From Deinococcus sp. (lineage in GTDB: Bacteria; Deinococcota; Deinococci; Deinococcales; Deinococcaceae), in NCBI RefSeq assembly GCF_025362455.1, contig NZ_JANYGJ010000174.1, forward strand, positions 1 to 18,902: a DNA stretch of 18,902 nucleotides. The letters are read 5' to 3'. The notes beneath the pieces were generated by a model that saw only the letters and a list, made by a program, of their open reading frames with translations, did not search any database and was not told the origin of the DNA. Shown piece by piece: positions 1-8,467 of the stretch; positions within the stretch are counted from its first letter, which is position 1, and every line of letters starts with the position of its first letter. A program made the translations under genes and the position numbers.

Positions 1-16
1 GTCACTTCATCAAGCG

Positions 17-1030
17 TTAAGCTGTCTGGTACAGCGGCGCGGCGGTAGGGTTGGCTTCCATCTGGCTGAGGTTGGCCACCCTCACCTGGCCACGGGCACT
101 CAGGTATTCCACCAGAGCGCCCACCTTCTCTAAGGCCAGCAGGGTGTCGTAATTCTTGACGCGGGGGTACAGCTCGGCGCTGATGGCCTGCAAATTGTGC
201 GGCGCGGAGCAGAGGTCCAGAATACGCTTCATTTTGCGCTCGTGCGAGTCGCGGACGCTGGCGGTGCGTGCCCGCAGGTCCACTATCGGCTCCTCGTGGC
301 CCGCCAGCGTCAATTCTACGCCTTCTTCGGCGTCCAGCAGGTCAAGGGAATGCAGGTAATGTGACAGGCCGTTGCCCGGCGTGATGCGCTCGGCGGACAG
401 GTGCGGCGTGGTGTGCGCGAGCACCTGATCGGCGCTCAGCAGCACCTCGCCCACCCGCAGGCAGACCTGCCCTGGACAGTGCCCCGGCGTGTGAATGACC
501 CGGAATACACCGTCCAGTACGTCGCCGTGGTGCAGCGTGGTTTCTATAGGGCCGCCTTTGAAGCGGTGTTTGCCGCCGGTGTACATGGCCATAAAGGCGT
601 CCACGCCCGCCGCGTCCACCCCGGCTTCCACCAGAAAGGCTTGCAACGCCCGCGAGGTCAGCACCAGTCGCTCGCGGTAGGCGCTGAGGATGGGCCGGTC
701 CAGCTCATGCACGGCGACGGGGGCGGCGGTGAGGGTGCGCAGGTAGTCCAGCCCGCCGTGGTGGTCGATGTGCCCGTGCGTGACCACGATCCGCGACAGG
801 TCAGCCCAGCTCAGCGACTCGCCGTAGTCCGAGAGCGCCGCGAATCCGGCGTCCAGGTCGGCGTTGCTCTGGACAGTGCCGCTGCCGGTATCGATCAGCG
901 CCGCATAGTCGCCGCGCCGCAGCACATAGACGTTGGCCGTAAAATCACCGAAGACCCGCACCGGCAAACTGTAGATCAGCGTGCCGTCGTGGAGCGTGTG
1001 GCGGGTCGGGGGTGTGGGCGGGGAAAGCAT
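17..1030 (-). CDS. MBL-fold metallo-hydrolase with C-terminal winged-helix-like region
   Basis: Probable zinc-dependent cytoplasmic hydrolase of the metallo-beta-lactamase superfamily (glyoxalase II / LACTB2-like); the substrate cannot be told. From the chosen start (337 aa) the metal-binding set is complete: H85-G-H87-I-D89-H90, then H184 in TPGH, D201 in LLSADQ and H245 in LAGHEEP. Residues about 265-320 look like the small helical/winged-helix tail found in many of these proteins. The frame stays open upstream to 1381, but that part overlaps the pseudogene and looks non-homologous. The family core begins near RHTLHDGTLIYSLPV. I chose ATG 1030 because an extended -10-like TGCTATGAC ends 7 nt before it, as in the leaderless genes here. 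In-frame ATGs at 1042, 1057 and 1072 lie inside a 15-bp tandem repeat and are alternatives. No good ribosome binding site precedes any of them. Fold is sure; exact start and substrate are not. Confidence 0.88.
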   Translation of the reverse strand: MLSPPTPPTRHTLHDGTLIYSLPVRVFGDFTANVYVLRRGDYAALIDTGSGTVQSNADLDAGFAALSDYGESLSWADLSRIVVTHGHIDHHGGLDYLRTLTAAPVAVHELDRPILSAYRERLVLTSRALQAFLVEAGVDAAGVDAFMAMYTGGKHRFKGGPIETTLHHGDVLDGVFRVIHTPGHCPGQVCLRVGEVLLSADQVLAHTTPHLSAERITPGNGLSHYLHSLDLLDAEEGVELTLAGHEEPIVDLRARTASVRDSHERKMKRILDLCSAPHNLQAISAELYPRVKNYDTLLALEKVGALVEYLSARGQVRVANLSQMEANPTAAPLYQTA

Positions 1031-1035
1031 CCGCC

Positions 1036-1080
1036 CAGTCATAGCACGGGCAGTCATAGCACGGGCAGCCATAGCACGAG
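1036..1080 (-). repeat. Three 15-bp tandem repeats at the MBL gene start, each carrying a -10-like box
   Basis: Three adjacent units (1036-1050, 1051-1065 and a slightly diverged 1066-1080). On the minus strand each unit reads approximately CCCGTGCTATGACTG, so each supplies an in-frame ATG and an extended -10-like TGCTATGAC. The unit nearest the gene puts TATGAC 7 nt before ATG 1030. Repeat-number change would add or remove five residues, or alternative promoters/starts, without shifting frame. The promoter reading is inference; no good -35 is visible. Confidence 0.7.
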
Positions 1081-1157
1081 CTGGGCGCTTGTCACTGTCC
1101 CCCTTACACTGGGGGCGGTGAACAGTCTGGCCGCCGCGCCGGGCGCACACTCCGCAC

Positions 1158-1534
1158 ATGACGACTTCTCCCCTTCTCTCGGTGCTCGATCTGGTGCCGC
1201 TCGCCTCCGGGCAGGGCAGTGCCCAGGCCATCCGCGACATGGTGACGCTGGCCCGCTGGCGGGCGTGGACTCGCAGCACTCCGAAGGAGAGGGATGGAGC
1301 GCTGTGTGCGGGCAGGGCAAGCGGCGAGGCGCCCGGTAGGTGCCGCTGTGCCCAGGAAGCGGAAGCCAGGGACGTTCGCAAGGCCGCAGGTCATCCTGGC
1401 CGACACCGATGCCCAGGCCGAGCGGCTGGCGCTGCCGCCGGGGCTTATGTTAATGCGCGGCGAAAGTGCGCCTCTGGCCACCTTTGACCAGCGTAGAGGG
1501 GGCCGAGGCGTATCCGCTCAGCGCCGCCGACTGA
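1158..1534 (+). pseudogene. Remnant of LLM-class (luciferase-like) flavin-dependent monooxygenase
   Basis: An ATG at 1158 opens a stretch typical of the N-terminus of luciferase-like oxidoreductases (SVLDLVPLASGQG, then AQAIRDMVTLARW) up to codon 34 at 1259. The expected continuation (family signature of the LGYxRYWVAEHHN type) is absent. Family-like sequence resumes in another frame at 1384 with PQVILADTDAQAERLA followed by LMLMRGESAP, near the family's C-terminal third. It then shifts frame again to AEAYPLSAAD and a TGA at 1532-1534. Roughly 200 residues of the usual ~330-340 aa protein are missing, replaced by an unrelated 124-bp insert (1260-1383). The gene cannot make a functional enzyme. 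The family assignment rests on remembered family motifs, not a search. Its stop lies 5 bp from the convergent ERF stop. Confidence 0.75.
1260..1383 (+). mobile_element. Mobile-element scar (copy 1) inside the LLM pseudogene
   Basis: This 124-bp stretch interrupts the monooxygenase reading. Its last 41 bp (1343-1383) match 15125-15165 at 36 of 41 positions by eye. The match ends at exactly the base before monooxygenase homology resumes (1384), as expected for the terminus of an inserted element. Upstream only short words are shared (GCGGGCAGG, TAGGTG). No transposase ORF remains. A right-end remnant of an IS200/IS605- or IS607-type (TnpB) element is one possibility, unproven. Confidence 0.55.
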
Positions 1535-1538
1535 GACG

Positions 1539-2171
1539 CTAGGCCGCCTGCACCTCCTTGTGCGCGGCCCTGGCGGCGGCGTACAGCTCGGCGGCCTCGC
1601 GGGTGCTCAGGTCGGTCAGCTCGCGGATGGGGCGGCCCACGACGTGCGAGGCGTACTCCGGGTGGGTCATGGCGGCGTGCGGCGTGCCGGAAAGCAGCGC
1701 ACCCAACTGAACGGCTAGGCGCCCGGCGGCCTCGGCGCTGATCTGGCGCAGGGTCGGAGGGTGTTCACCGGGCTGAGTCGCGGCCTGGGCGTCGTCGTCG
1801 TCCTCGGCCACGATGCCCAGCGCCGCTGACAGGGCGTAGCGGCGCAGGTAGGTCAGACCTGAACCGGCGCCCTGGGGGTCGTCGCGCTGGAGTTTGACGC
1901 GGCAGCGGGCCGAGAGGTATTCGCCGGAAGCGTGCAGCAGCATGGTCTCCAGCGCGACGTAGCCAGGATCGTCGCTGACCGGAAGCTGCACCACGCTGAG
2001 ATTGTTCTCCGCCAGGGCGCTGCGGCACGCCTCCCAGACGCTGGGCAGATCGGCATACTTGGATTTCAGGTGCGGGTTGACTGCTTCCTTGAGCGCCACC
2101 TTGACGCTGGCCTGCGTCCTGCTCAGGGCCGCGCCGATGTTGGCCAGGGACTCGCTGTGGTTGATGGTCAT
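1539..2171 (-). CDS. ERF-family single-strand annealing protein
   Basis: A 210-aa protein with hallmarks of the ERF (essential recombination function) superfamily, phage-type recombinases that anneal complementary single strands. Visible motifs: NPHLKSKYADLPSVWEA (about 32-48) and the signature GSGLTYLRRYALSAALGI (103-120) followed by the acidic VAEDDDDA. The C-terminal third is less conserved and probably mediates partner or SSB contacts. The start ATG 2171 is preceded by GAGAGG about 7 nt upstream. It stands alone: no phage genes, nuclease or SSB gene flank it, and its neighbours are metabolic. It could therefore be a domesticated prophage relic or part of host DNA repair. It is not obviously DdrA, the Rad52-like Deinococcus protein, though both belong to the wider annealing group. 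No clear radiation/desiccation response palindrome is upstream, only a TTATGT half-site near 2257. Confidence 0.85.
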   Translation of the reverse strand: MTINHSESLANIGAALSRTQASVKVALKEAVNPHLKSKYADLPSVWEACRSALAENNLSVVQLPVSDDPGYVALETMLLHASGEYLSARCRVKLQRDDPQGAGSGLTYLRRYALSAALGIVAEDDDDAQAATQPGEHPPTLRQISAEAAGRLAVQLGALLSGTPHAAMTHPEYASHVVGRPIRELTDLSTREAAELYAAARAAHKEVQAA

Positions 2172-2180
2172 ACTTGAGCC

Positions 2181-2235
2181 TCTCGATTCGCAGTTCTCAA
2201 TTCGCAGTTCTCGATTCGCAATCCTAACTTCGCAC
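2181..2235. repeat. 14-bp tandem array upstream of the ERF gene
   Basis: Units 2181-2194, 2195-2208 and 2209-2222 read TCTCGATTCGCAGT with one or two changes; 2223-2235 is a decayed fourth unit. On the minus strand the middle unit is ACTGCGAATTGAGA. The array ends 9 bp before the ERF start, so it forms the gene's 5' leader or promoter region. The rest of the interval up to the pgi start (2236-2398) shows no gene. Confidence 0.8.
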
Positions 2236-2398
2236 TCACCGTAAAACTACCTGCCATTATGTTAGCAGCCCGTGAGGGCGAATGCGACGGCCACCCCGGT
2301 TCTGCCGCCCAGACTGCTATGCTGGGCGCGATTGGCCGGGCGGCGCAGGCGCGGTAAGTGTAGAGGCCGAAAGCGCGTCCGGCGGGAGGAACCACCCC

Positions 2399-4027
2399 AT
2401 GACCAGACTCACCGACCAACCCGCCTGGCAGGCGCTGCAAGCCCACGCCGAGGCCATGAAGACCGTCCACCTGCGTGAGCTGTTTGCCACTGACGCCGGA
2501 CGCGGCGAGAAGTACACCGCCCAGGGCGCCGGGCTGTTTCTGGACTATTCCAAAAACCGGGTGACGGACGAGACATTGCTGCTGCTGCTCCAGCTCGCCG
2601 AGCAGACAGGCGTGGCCGCCAAGAAGGGCGCCATGTTCGCGGGCGAGAGAATCAACGTGACCGAGGGGCGCTCGGTGCTGCATGTCGCCCTGCGGATGCC
2701 GAAGGGCAGCACGCTGATGGTGGAGGGCCGCAACGTCGTGCCGGACGTGCATGAGGTGCTCGACCGGATGGCCACCTTCGCCGACAGGGTTCGCGCCGGA
2801 AGCTGGCTGGGGCACACCGGCCAGCCCATTACCAACATCGTCAATATCGGCATCGGCGGCTCGGACCTGGGGCCGGTGATGGCGTATGAGGGTCTGAAGT
2901 TCTACTCTCAGCGCGACCTGACCGTGCGTTTCGTCTCGAACGTGGACGGCACCGACCTGACCGAGAAGATCCGTGACCTCGATCCGGCCCGGACGCTGTT
3001 TATCGTCTCCAGTAAGACGTTTACCACCCAGGAGACCATGACCAACGCCGCCAGTGCCCGCGCCTGGCTGCTGGCGAGCCTGCACGACGAGGCGGCGGTG
3101 GCGCGGCATTTCGTGGCCGTGTCCACCAACGCCGGGGCCGTGACGGGGTTCGGCATCGATGCGGCCAACATGTTCGGCTTCTGGGACTGGGTGGGCGGGC
3201 GCTACAGCATGGACAGCGCCATTGGATTAAGTCTGATGATCGCCGCCGGGCCGGGTCACTTCCACGAACTCCTGGCGGGCTTTCACGAGATGGACGAGCA
3301 CTTCCGCACGGCGCCGCCCGAAAAAAACCTGCCGATGCTGCTGGGGCTGATCGGGCTGTGGTACAACAACTTTTTTGACGCGCAAACAGTAGCGATTTTG
3401 CCCTACGACCAGTACCTGGCCTACTTCAGCGCCTACCTCCAGCAGCTCGATATGGAGAGCAACGGCAAGCATGTGACGCTGGGCGGGCAGACTGTCGACT
3501 ACCAGACCGGCCCGGTGATCTGGGGCCAGCCGGGGACGAACGGCCAGCACGCCTTCTACCAGCTTATCCACCAGGGCACCAAGCTGATTCCCTGCGACTT
3601 CATCGGCTTCATGCAGACGCTGAACCCGCTGGCCCCGCACCACGACCTGCTGATGGCCAACGTGTTCGCGCAGACCGAGGCGCTGGCCTTCGGCAAAACG
3701 CTGGCCGAGGTGCAGCAAGGCGGCGTGAGCGCCGAGCAGGGGCCGCACCGGGTTTTCGAGGGCAACCGTCCGACGAATACCATCCTGGCCGACAAACTCA
3801 CGCCGCGCATTCTGGGCGCCCTGATCGCCCTCTATGAGCACAAGGTCTTCGTACAGGGCGCCGTGTGGGACATCAATTCGTTTGACCAGTGGGGCGTCGA
3901 GCTGGGCAAGGTGCTGGCCAGCCAGATCGTGCCGGAGTTGCGGGCGGCGAGCGAACCGGAGTTGGGGCACGACAGCAGCACCAACGCGCTGATTCGGCGG
4001 TACAGAGCGGGGCGGAGGGCGGAGTAG
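2399..4027 (+). CDS. pgi: Glucose-6-phosphate isomerase
   Basis: Interconverts glucose-6-phosphate and fructose-6-phosphate in glycolysis/gluconeogenesis; cytoplasmic, normally dimeric. The 542-aa length fits the long bacterial/eukaryotic type. SIS-domain and active-site motifs are all present: GIGGSDLGP, SSKTFTTQETMTNA, FWDWVGGRYSMDSAIGL, DMESNGK (catalytic base E353 by alignment to mammalian E358), GTNGQHAFYQLIHQGTK (H384) and SFDQWGVELGK (K504). Start ATG 2399 is chosen because GGGAGGA (2384-2390) lies 8 nt upstream and homology begins there; the frame is open to 2282 without support. It is monocistronic: a divergent ERF gene lies on the left and a convergent crotonase 49 bp to the right. 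No intrinsic terminator is obvious between the convergent ends. One oddity is GQPGTNG where GEPGTNG is usual; this is not the catalytic glutamate. Confidence 0.97.
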   Translation: MTRLTDQPAWQALQAHAEAMKTVHLRELFATDAGRGEKYTAQGAGLFLDYSKNRVTDETLLLLLQLAEQTGVAAKKGAMFAGERINVTEGRSVLHVALRMPKGSTLMVEGRNVVPDVHEVLDRMATFADRVRAGSWLGHTGQPITNIVNIGIGGSDLGPVMAYEGLKFYSQRDLTVRFVSNVDGTDLTEKIRDLDPARTLFIVSSKTFTTQETMTNAASARAWLLASLHDEAAVARHFVAVSTNAGAVTGFGIDAANMFGFWDWVGGRYSMDSAIGLSLMIAAGPGHFHELLAGFHEMDEHFRTAPPEKNLPMLLGLIGLWYNNFFDAQTVAILPYDQYLAYFSAYLQQLDMESNGKHVTLGGQTVDYQTGPVIWGQPGTNGQHAFYQLIHQGTKLIPCDFIGFMQTLNPLAPHHDLLMANVFAQTEALAFGKTLAEVQQGGVSAEQGPHRVFEGNRPTNTILADKLTPRILGALIALYEHKVFVQGAVWDINSFDQWGVELGKVLASQIVPELRAASEPELGHDSSTNALIRRYRAGRRAE

Positions 4028-4076
4028 CGCTGGCTGTGGCTGGACGTGACGGTCTACGCCCTGGCGTGAATGACCC

Positions 4077-4856
4077 TCAGAACGGCCCGAACTCCGGCTT
4101 GCGCTTGTGCCGGAAGGCGTCCAGCCCTTCTCCGTGCTCGGCGTGCTCTCCGGCCCGCTGCTGCAATACCGCCTCATGGTCGAGCGCGGCGCCCAGGTCG
4201 GCGTTCAGTGAGAAGTTCAGCGCCTGCTTGGTCAGCGCCAGGGCGTGCGGTGGGCGGGCCGCCAGACGCTCGGCATACGCCTGCACCTCGGCGGCGAAGC
4301 GCTCAGCCGGGTAGACCTGTTCGCACAGGCCCAGTTTCAGGGCCGCCCCAGCGTCCACCCGCTCGGCGAAGGCCATCAGCTCGAAGGCCCGCGCCGCACC
4401 CACCATCCGGGGCAAAAACCAGGTGCTGCCCGCGTCGGGAATCAGGGCGATGCTGGAAAACGCCATGCTGAGCGTGGCCGCCTCGCTCCACAGCCGGACA
4501 TCGCCGGAGAGCGCCAGGCTGGCCCCAGCGCCCGCTGCCACCCCATTGACAGCCGTCAGCACCGGCTTGGGCAGGCTGCGAATCGCCAGGATCAGCGGGT
4601 TGTAGGTGCGGCGCAGGTGGCCGGTCAGGTCGGGCGCCGTATCGCCCTGCAACTCGCCCAGGTCCTGCCCGGCGCAGAAGCCGCGCCCCGCCCCGGTGAT
4701 GACGACCACCCGCACGTCGGGATCGGTCCCGGCCCGCTCGAGCGCCGCCGTGAGGCTCAGCAGCAAGTCGTCGGTGGCGGCGTTGAGGCGCTCAGGCCGG
4801 TTGAGGGTCAGCGTCAGCACGGCGTTGCGCAGGCCGCTCAGAACGGAAGTGGACAT
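4077..4856 (-). CDS. Enoyl-CoA hydratase/isomerase (crotonase) family, PaaG-like
   Basis: A 259-aa crotonase-fold acyl-CoA enzyme. Motifs in order: LTLNRPERLNA (N-terminal substrate loop), GAGRGFCAGQDLGE (CoA/oxyanion loop, about 55-68), YNPLILAIRSLPKPVLTAVN, GVAAGAGASLALSGD (second oxyanion loop), and LIPDAGSTWFLPR with D141. The C-terminus AFRHKRKPEFGPF is typical. The whole pattern (YNPL, AGQDL, IPD-G-TW) is closest to PaaG, the 1,2-epoxyphenylacetyl-CoA isomerase that uses the single Asp. The first catalytic Glu of true hydratases is not seen, which favours isomerase chemistry. No other paa genes are present, so a general fatty-acid delta-isomerase is equally possible. It is divergent from the acyl-CoA dehydrogenase operon across 104 bp and may act on the products of that operon. 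The start ATG 4856 has only a weak purine-rich stretch upstream. Confidence 0.88.
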   Translation of the reverse strand: MSTSVLSGLRNAVLTLTLNRPERLNAATDDLLLSLTAALERAGTDPDVRVVVITGAGRGFCAGQDLGELQGDTAPDLTGHLRRTYNPLILAIRSLPKPVLTAVNGVAAGAGASLALSGDVRLWSEAATLSMAFSSIALIPDAGSTWFLPRMVGAARAFELMAFAERVDAGAALKLGLCEQVYPAERFAAEVQAYAERLAARPPHALALTKQALNFSLNADLGAALDHEAVLQQRAGEHAEHGEGLDAFRHKRKPEFGPF

Positions 4857-4898
4857 GGCCTCAGCCTACTCCGGCGCTCATAAGGTGCGCGGCCCGGC

Positions 4899-4926
4899 TT
4901 GTGCCGATCCGGCCTGCGGGTTAAGT
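4899..4926 (+). promoter_or_regulatory. Candidate promoter of the acyl-CoA dehydrogenase operon
   Basis: In the 104-bp divergent region, TTGTGC (4899-4904) and TTAAGT (4921-4926) are spaced by 16 bp. A ribosome binding site GGAGGG (4949-4954) lies 6 nt before ATG 4961. Between them AGTTGGA...TTCAAACT (4924-4943) is an imperfect dyad that could be an operator for an unseen TetR/FadR-type regulator. Both are eye-level matches only. Confidence 0.3.
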
Positions 4927-4960
4927 TGGAGTCAGTTCAAACTCTTCTGGAGGGCCATTC

Positions 4961-6236
<1,276 letters not shown>

Positions 6237-6247
<11 letters not shown>

Positions 6248-7010
6248 AGGCAAAACCGTCGTCGTCACCGGCAGCGCGTCGGGCATCGGGCGGGCGATGG
6301 TGGCGCGGTTCACCACCGAGGGCGCCCGCGTGATTGCCGCTGACCGCCACGAACAGGCCGGGCAACTGGAGGCCGACGCGGTGGGTGCCCGCTTCTTCGC
6401 CGCCGACGTGAGCGTGGAGAGCGGCGTGCAGGGGTTGATCGAGAACGTCTACGCCACTGAGGGCGACATCGACCTGTTCTGCTCGAACGCGGGCATCGCC
6501 ATCGGGGCCGGACCGGAGACGCCGGACGCGCAGTGGCGGCTGATAACCAACGTCAACGTGATGAGTCACGTCTGGGCTTCGCGGCACCTGCTGCCGAGAA
6601 TGTTGGCGCGGGGCGAGGGCTACCTGCTGAGCACCGCCTCGGCGGCGGGCCTGCTGACCGAGCTGCATTCGGCGCCGTATGCCGTGACCAAGCACGCGGC
6701 GCTGGCCTACGCCGAATGGCTGGCGATCACCTACGGCGACCAGGGCATCCGGGTCTCGTGCCTGTGCCCCGAAGGCGTCTGGACCCCGATGATCGAGAAG
6801 GTGCCAAGCTTGCAGCAGACCGCCGTGACCACCGAGGTGCTGATGGACGCCGTGCTGGCGGCGCTGCGGCAAGAGAAATTCCTGATTACGACGCACGCCA
6901 CCACCCTCCAGGGCTTCGCCCTCAAGGCCCAGGATTACGACGGCTGGATCGGCAAGCTGCGGCGGCTGCGGGTCAGGGCGATGGCGCTGCTGGAACACAG
7001 ACCGGCGTGA
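6237..7010 (+). CDS. Short-chain dehydrogenase/reductase (SDR)
   Basis: A 257-aa classical SDR oxidoreductase. Rossmann motif VTGSASGIGRA (10-20), NAG at 84-86, catalytic S135, Y148 and K152 (YAVTK), and the C-terminal PEGVWTPM loop. Aspartate in AADR at the end of beta-2 hints at NAD(H) over NADP(H), a family rule of thumb. The start is GTG 6237, which has GGGGAG 6 nt upstream; TTG 6219 is in frame but has no such support. It overlaps the dehydrogenase stop by 11 nt, and its own stop overlaps the next start by 4 nt (GTGA), so the three genes are translationally coupled. By analogy with LvaD of Pseudomonas putida, which reduces 4-oxoacyl-CoA to 4-hydroxyacyl-CoA, it may interconvert keto and hydroxyacyl-CoA; that is inference from the operon, since SDR sequence alone does not give the substrate. 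Confidence 0.92.
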
Positions 7011-8083
7011 CCGGGGCGCCAAGCACCGACACCGCCGTCACCGACACCGCCGCCGTCCGGCCCGGCGAGGCGCTGAATCTGGAGGCGCTGCGTTCGGTAC
7101 TCAGGCCGCTGCTGGGCGACGCGCCGCTGATGGCCGAGCAGTTTCCCGGCGGCCACAGCAACCTGACCTACCTGCTGCGCTCCGGCGAGCAGGAATTCGT
7201 GCTGCGACGCGCTCCGATGGGACCGGTGGCGCCGCGTGCCCACGACATGGTGCGCGAATTCCGTTTTCTTTCGCTGATGCACCCCGCCTTTCCCGAAGCC
7301 CCGCGCCCGGTCTGGCTGTGCGAGGACGCCGCCGTGCTGGGCGTTCCGTTTTTTCTGATGGAGCGGCGGCGCGGTGTGATTATCCGGACGAAGCTGCCGA
7401 CAGAATATACCGACATACCAGACGCGCCCAGACGGGCCTCGGAGGCGCTGGTCGATACCCTGGCGCGGCTGCATTCGGTTGATATTCACGCCGCCGGGCT
7501 CGACCAGCTCGGCAAGCCGGAGGGCTTCAACCGCCGCCAGGTCGAGGGCTGGGCGGCCCGGTGGCAACGCGCCGAGACGCATCCGAACCCGGAGTCGGAG
7601 GGCGTGGTGCGCTGGCTGCTCGGTGAGGTGCCGAATGAATCGGCCCACACCGCCGTCCATAACGACTTCAAACTCGACAACCTGATGCTCGGCGCGGCGG
7701 ACCCCGGCCAGGTGGTCGCCCTGCTCGACTGGGAGATGAGCGCGGTGGGCGACCCGCTGGTGGACCTGGGGCTGAGTCTGGCCTACTGGACGCAGCGCGG
7801 CTTTCCGGCGGGGCACCGCTACCGCACCTTGATCGGCGAGCCAGGCGCCGCACTGGGGTTCTACACCCGCGCCGAGCTGCTGGAACGCTACGCCGCCCGA
7901 ACGGACCGCAACCTGCCTGACCTGCGCTGGTACGAGGTGCTGGGCGTGTTCAAGCTGGCCGTCATCTTGCAGCAGATCTACGCCCGCTACCACGCCGGGC
8001 AGACGCAGGACGAGCGGTTTGCGGCGCTGGGCGCACAGGCCCAGGCGTTGATTGCGGAGGCGGCGCGGCAGATCGGGGAGTAG
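7007..8083 (+). CDS. APH-family phosphotransferase, ACAD10/11 N-domain-like (LvaA-like)
   Basis: A 358-aa member of the aminoglycoside phosphotransferase-like kinase fold. Motifs: GGHSNLTYLLRSGEQEFVLR (48-67, nucleotide loop and lysine-region strand), PFFLMERRRGVIIR (114-127, hinge), VHNDFKLDNLML (217-228, catalytic loop with D220) and ALLDWEMSAVGDPLVDLG (238-255, metal-binding D241). These are the motifs of the branch found as the N-terminal domain of ACAD10/ACAD11, not of antibiotic-resistance kinases. It most likely phosphorylates the 4-hydroxyl of acyl-CoA thioesters, for the neighbouring dehydrogenase to act on. The open frame extends to 6533 inside the SDR gene; I place the start at GTG 7007, which overlaps the SDR stop in a GTGA junction. 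The ribosome binding site is weak, consistent with coupling. Family sure, substrate inferred. Confidence 0.9.
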   Translation: MTGAPSTDTAVTDTAAVRPGEALNLEALRSVLRPLLGDAPLMAEQFPGGHSNLTYLLRSGEQEFVLRRAPMGPVAPRAHDMVREFRFLSLMHPAFPEAPRPVWLCEDAAVLGVPFFLMERRRGVIIRTKLPTEYTDIPDAPRRASEALVDTLARLHSVDIHAAGLDQLGKPEGFNRRQVEGWAARWQRAETHPNPESEGVVRWLLGEVPNESAHTAVHNDFKLDNLMLGAADPGQVVALLDWEMSAVGDPLVDLGLSLAYWTQRGFPAGHRYRTLIGEPGAALGFYTRAELLERYAARTDRNLPDLRWYEVLGVFKLAVILQQIYARYHAGQTQDERFAALGAQAQALIAEAARQIGE

Positions 8084-8134
8084 AAAGCAAGACAGTATTC
8101 CAGACGAGACATTGGACATTTTTTTATTCAGACA

Positions 8135-8386
8135 TTGCAACCTGCCGCGTCCAGAAAACGCACCCTGGCACGCGAACTCGCCACCATCGACCGGCCCGTC
8201 AAAAAATCCGACATCGCCCAGCTCAGCACCGAACTGGCGGGGAAATACGCGGGCAAAACCCAGAAATCGGTCAGCCGCGACATCAAGGAATTGCAGCAGC
8301 TCAAGCTTATCGATGTGAGCCGGGGCCTGGTCGTCACCAACTGGGCGCACGTGCTTCAACTTTTGCCCGTCAAAGTTCAGCTTTGA
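8135..8386 (+). CDS. Small hypothetical protein, winged-helix-like; possible gene remnant
   Basis: An 83-aa ORF starting with TTG, 51 bp after the phosphotransferase stop and in the same frame. It is rich in charged residues: KKSDIAQLSTELAGKYAG, then KTQKSVSRDIKELQQLKLI, ending in SRGLVVTNWAHVL. The helix-turn-strand rhythm resembles a winged helix-turn-helix, for instance those at the end of Fic-family proteins. I do not recognise the family. No ATG or GTG start exists and no clear ribosome binding site is present; TTTTAT lies 7 nt before the TTG. It could be a real small protein or the tail of a decayed larger gene. A T7 run (8119-8125) with a weak preceding dyad may partly terminate the upstream operon. 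The remaining bases up to the P450 gene (8387-8455) show nothing else. Confidence 0.45.
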   Translation: MQPAASRKRTLARELATIDRPVKKSDIAQLSTELAGKYAGKTQKSVSRDIKELQQLKLIDVSRGLVVTNWAHVLQLLPVKVQL

Positions 8387-8455
8387 TACGGAGTTCGTCG
8401 ATACCGGTGGTGGGCTTGCCCAGGGGGGAGTCACCGAGCCTGCCTGAACCTGGTC

Positions 8456-8461
8456 TAAACT
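8456..8461 (+). promoter_or_regulatory. -10 box of a leaderless promoter for the P450 gene
   Basis: TAAACT is followed by six bases and then ATG 8468, the spacing that places transcription start at the start codon. No ribosome binding site precedes the ATG. No convincing -35 is visible. Confidence 0.55.
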
Positions 8462-8467
8462 GACCGC

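Noticed and set aside
401..1339. 312-aa plus-strand frame opposite the MBL gene
   Set aside because: Shadow of the MBL coding strand; low-complexity translation, and the metal-site motifs lie on the other strand.
2257..2273. Radiation/desiccation response motif upstream of the ERF gene
   Set aside because: Only a TTATGT half-site is present; the expected second palindrome arm is missing.
3527..3529. Gln instead of Glu in the GEPGTNGQ motif of glucose-6-phosphate isomerase, first suspected as loss of the catalytic base
   Set aside because: Counting against the mammalian enzyme shows that the catalytic glutamate is the one in DMESNGK (E353 here), which is present, as are H384 and K504. The substitution is only a neighbouring variation.
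8135..8386. The small ORF as the LvaB partner of the LvaA-like kinase
   Set aside because: It has a winged-helix-like, highly charged sequence and a poor TTG start. Nothing recognisable links it to LvaB.
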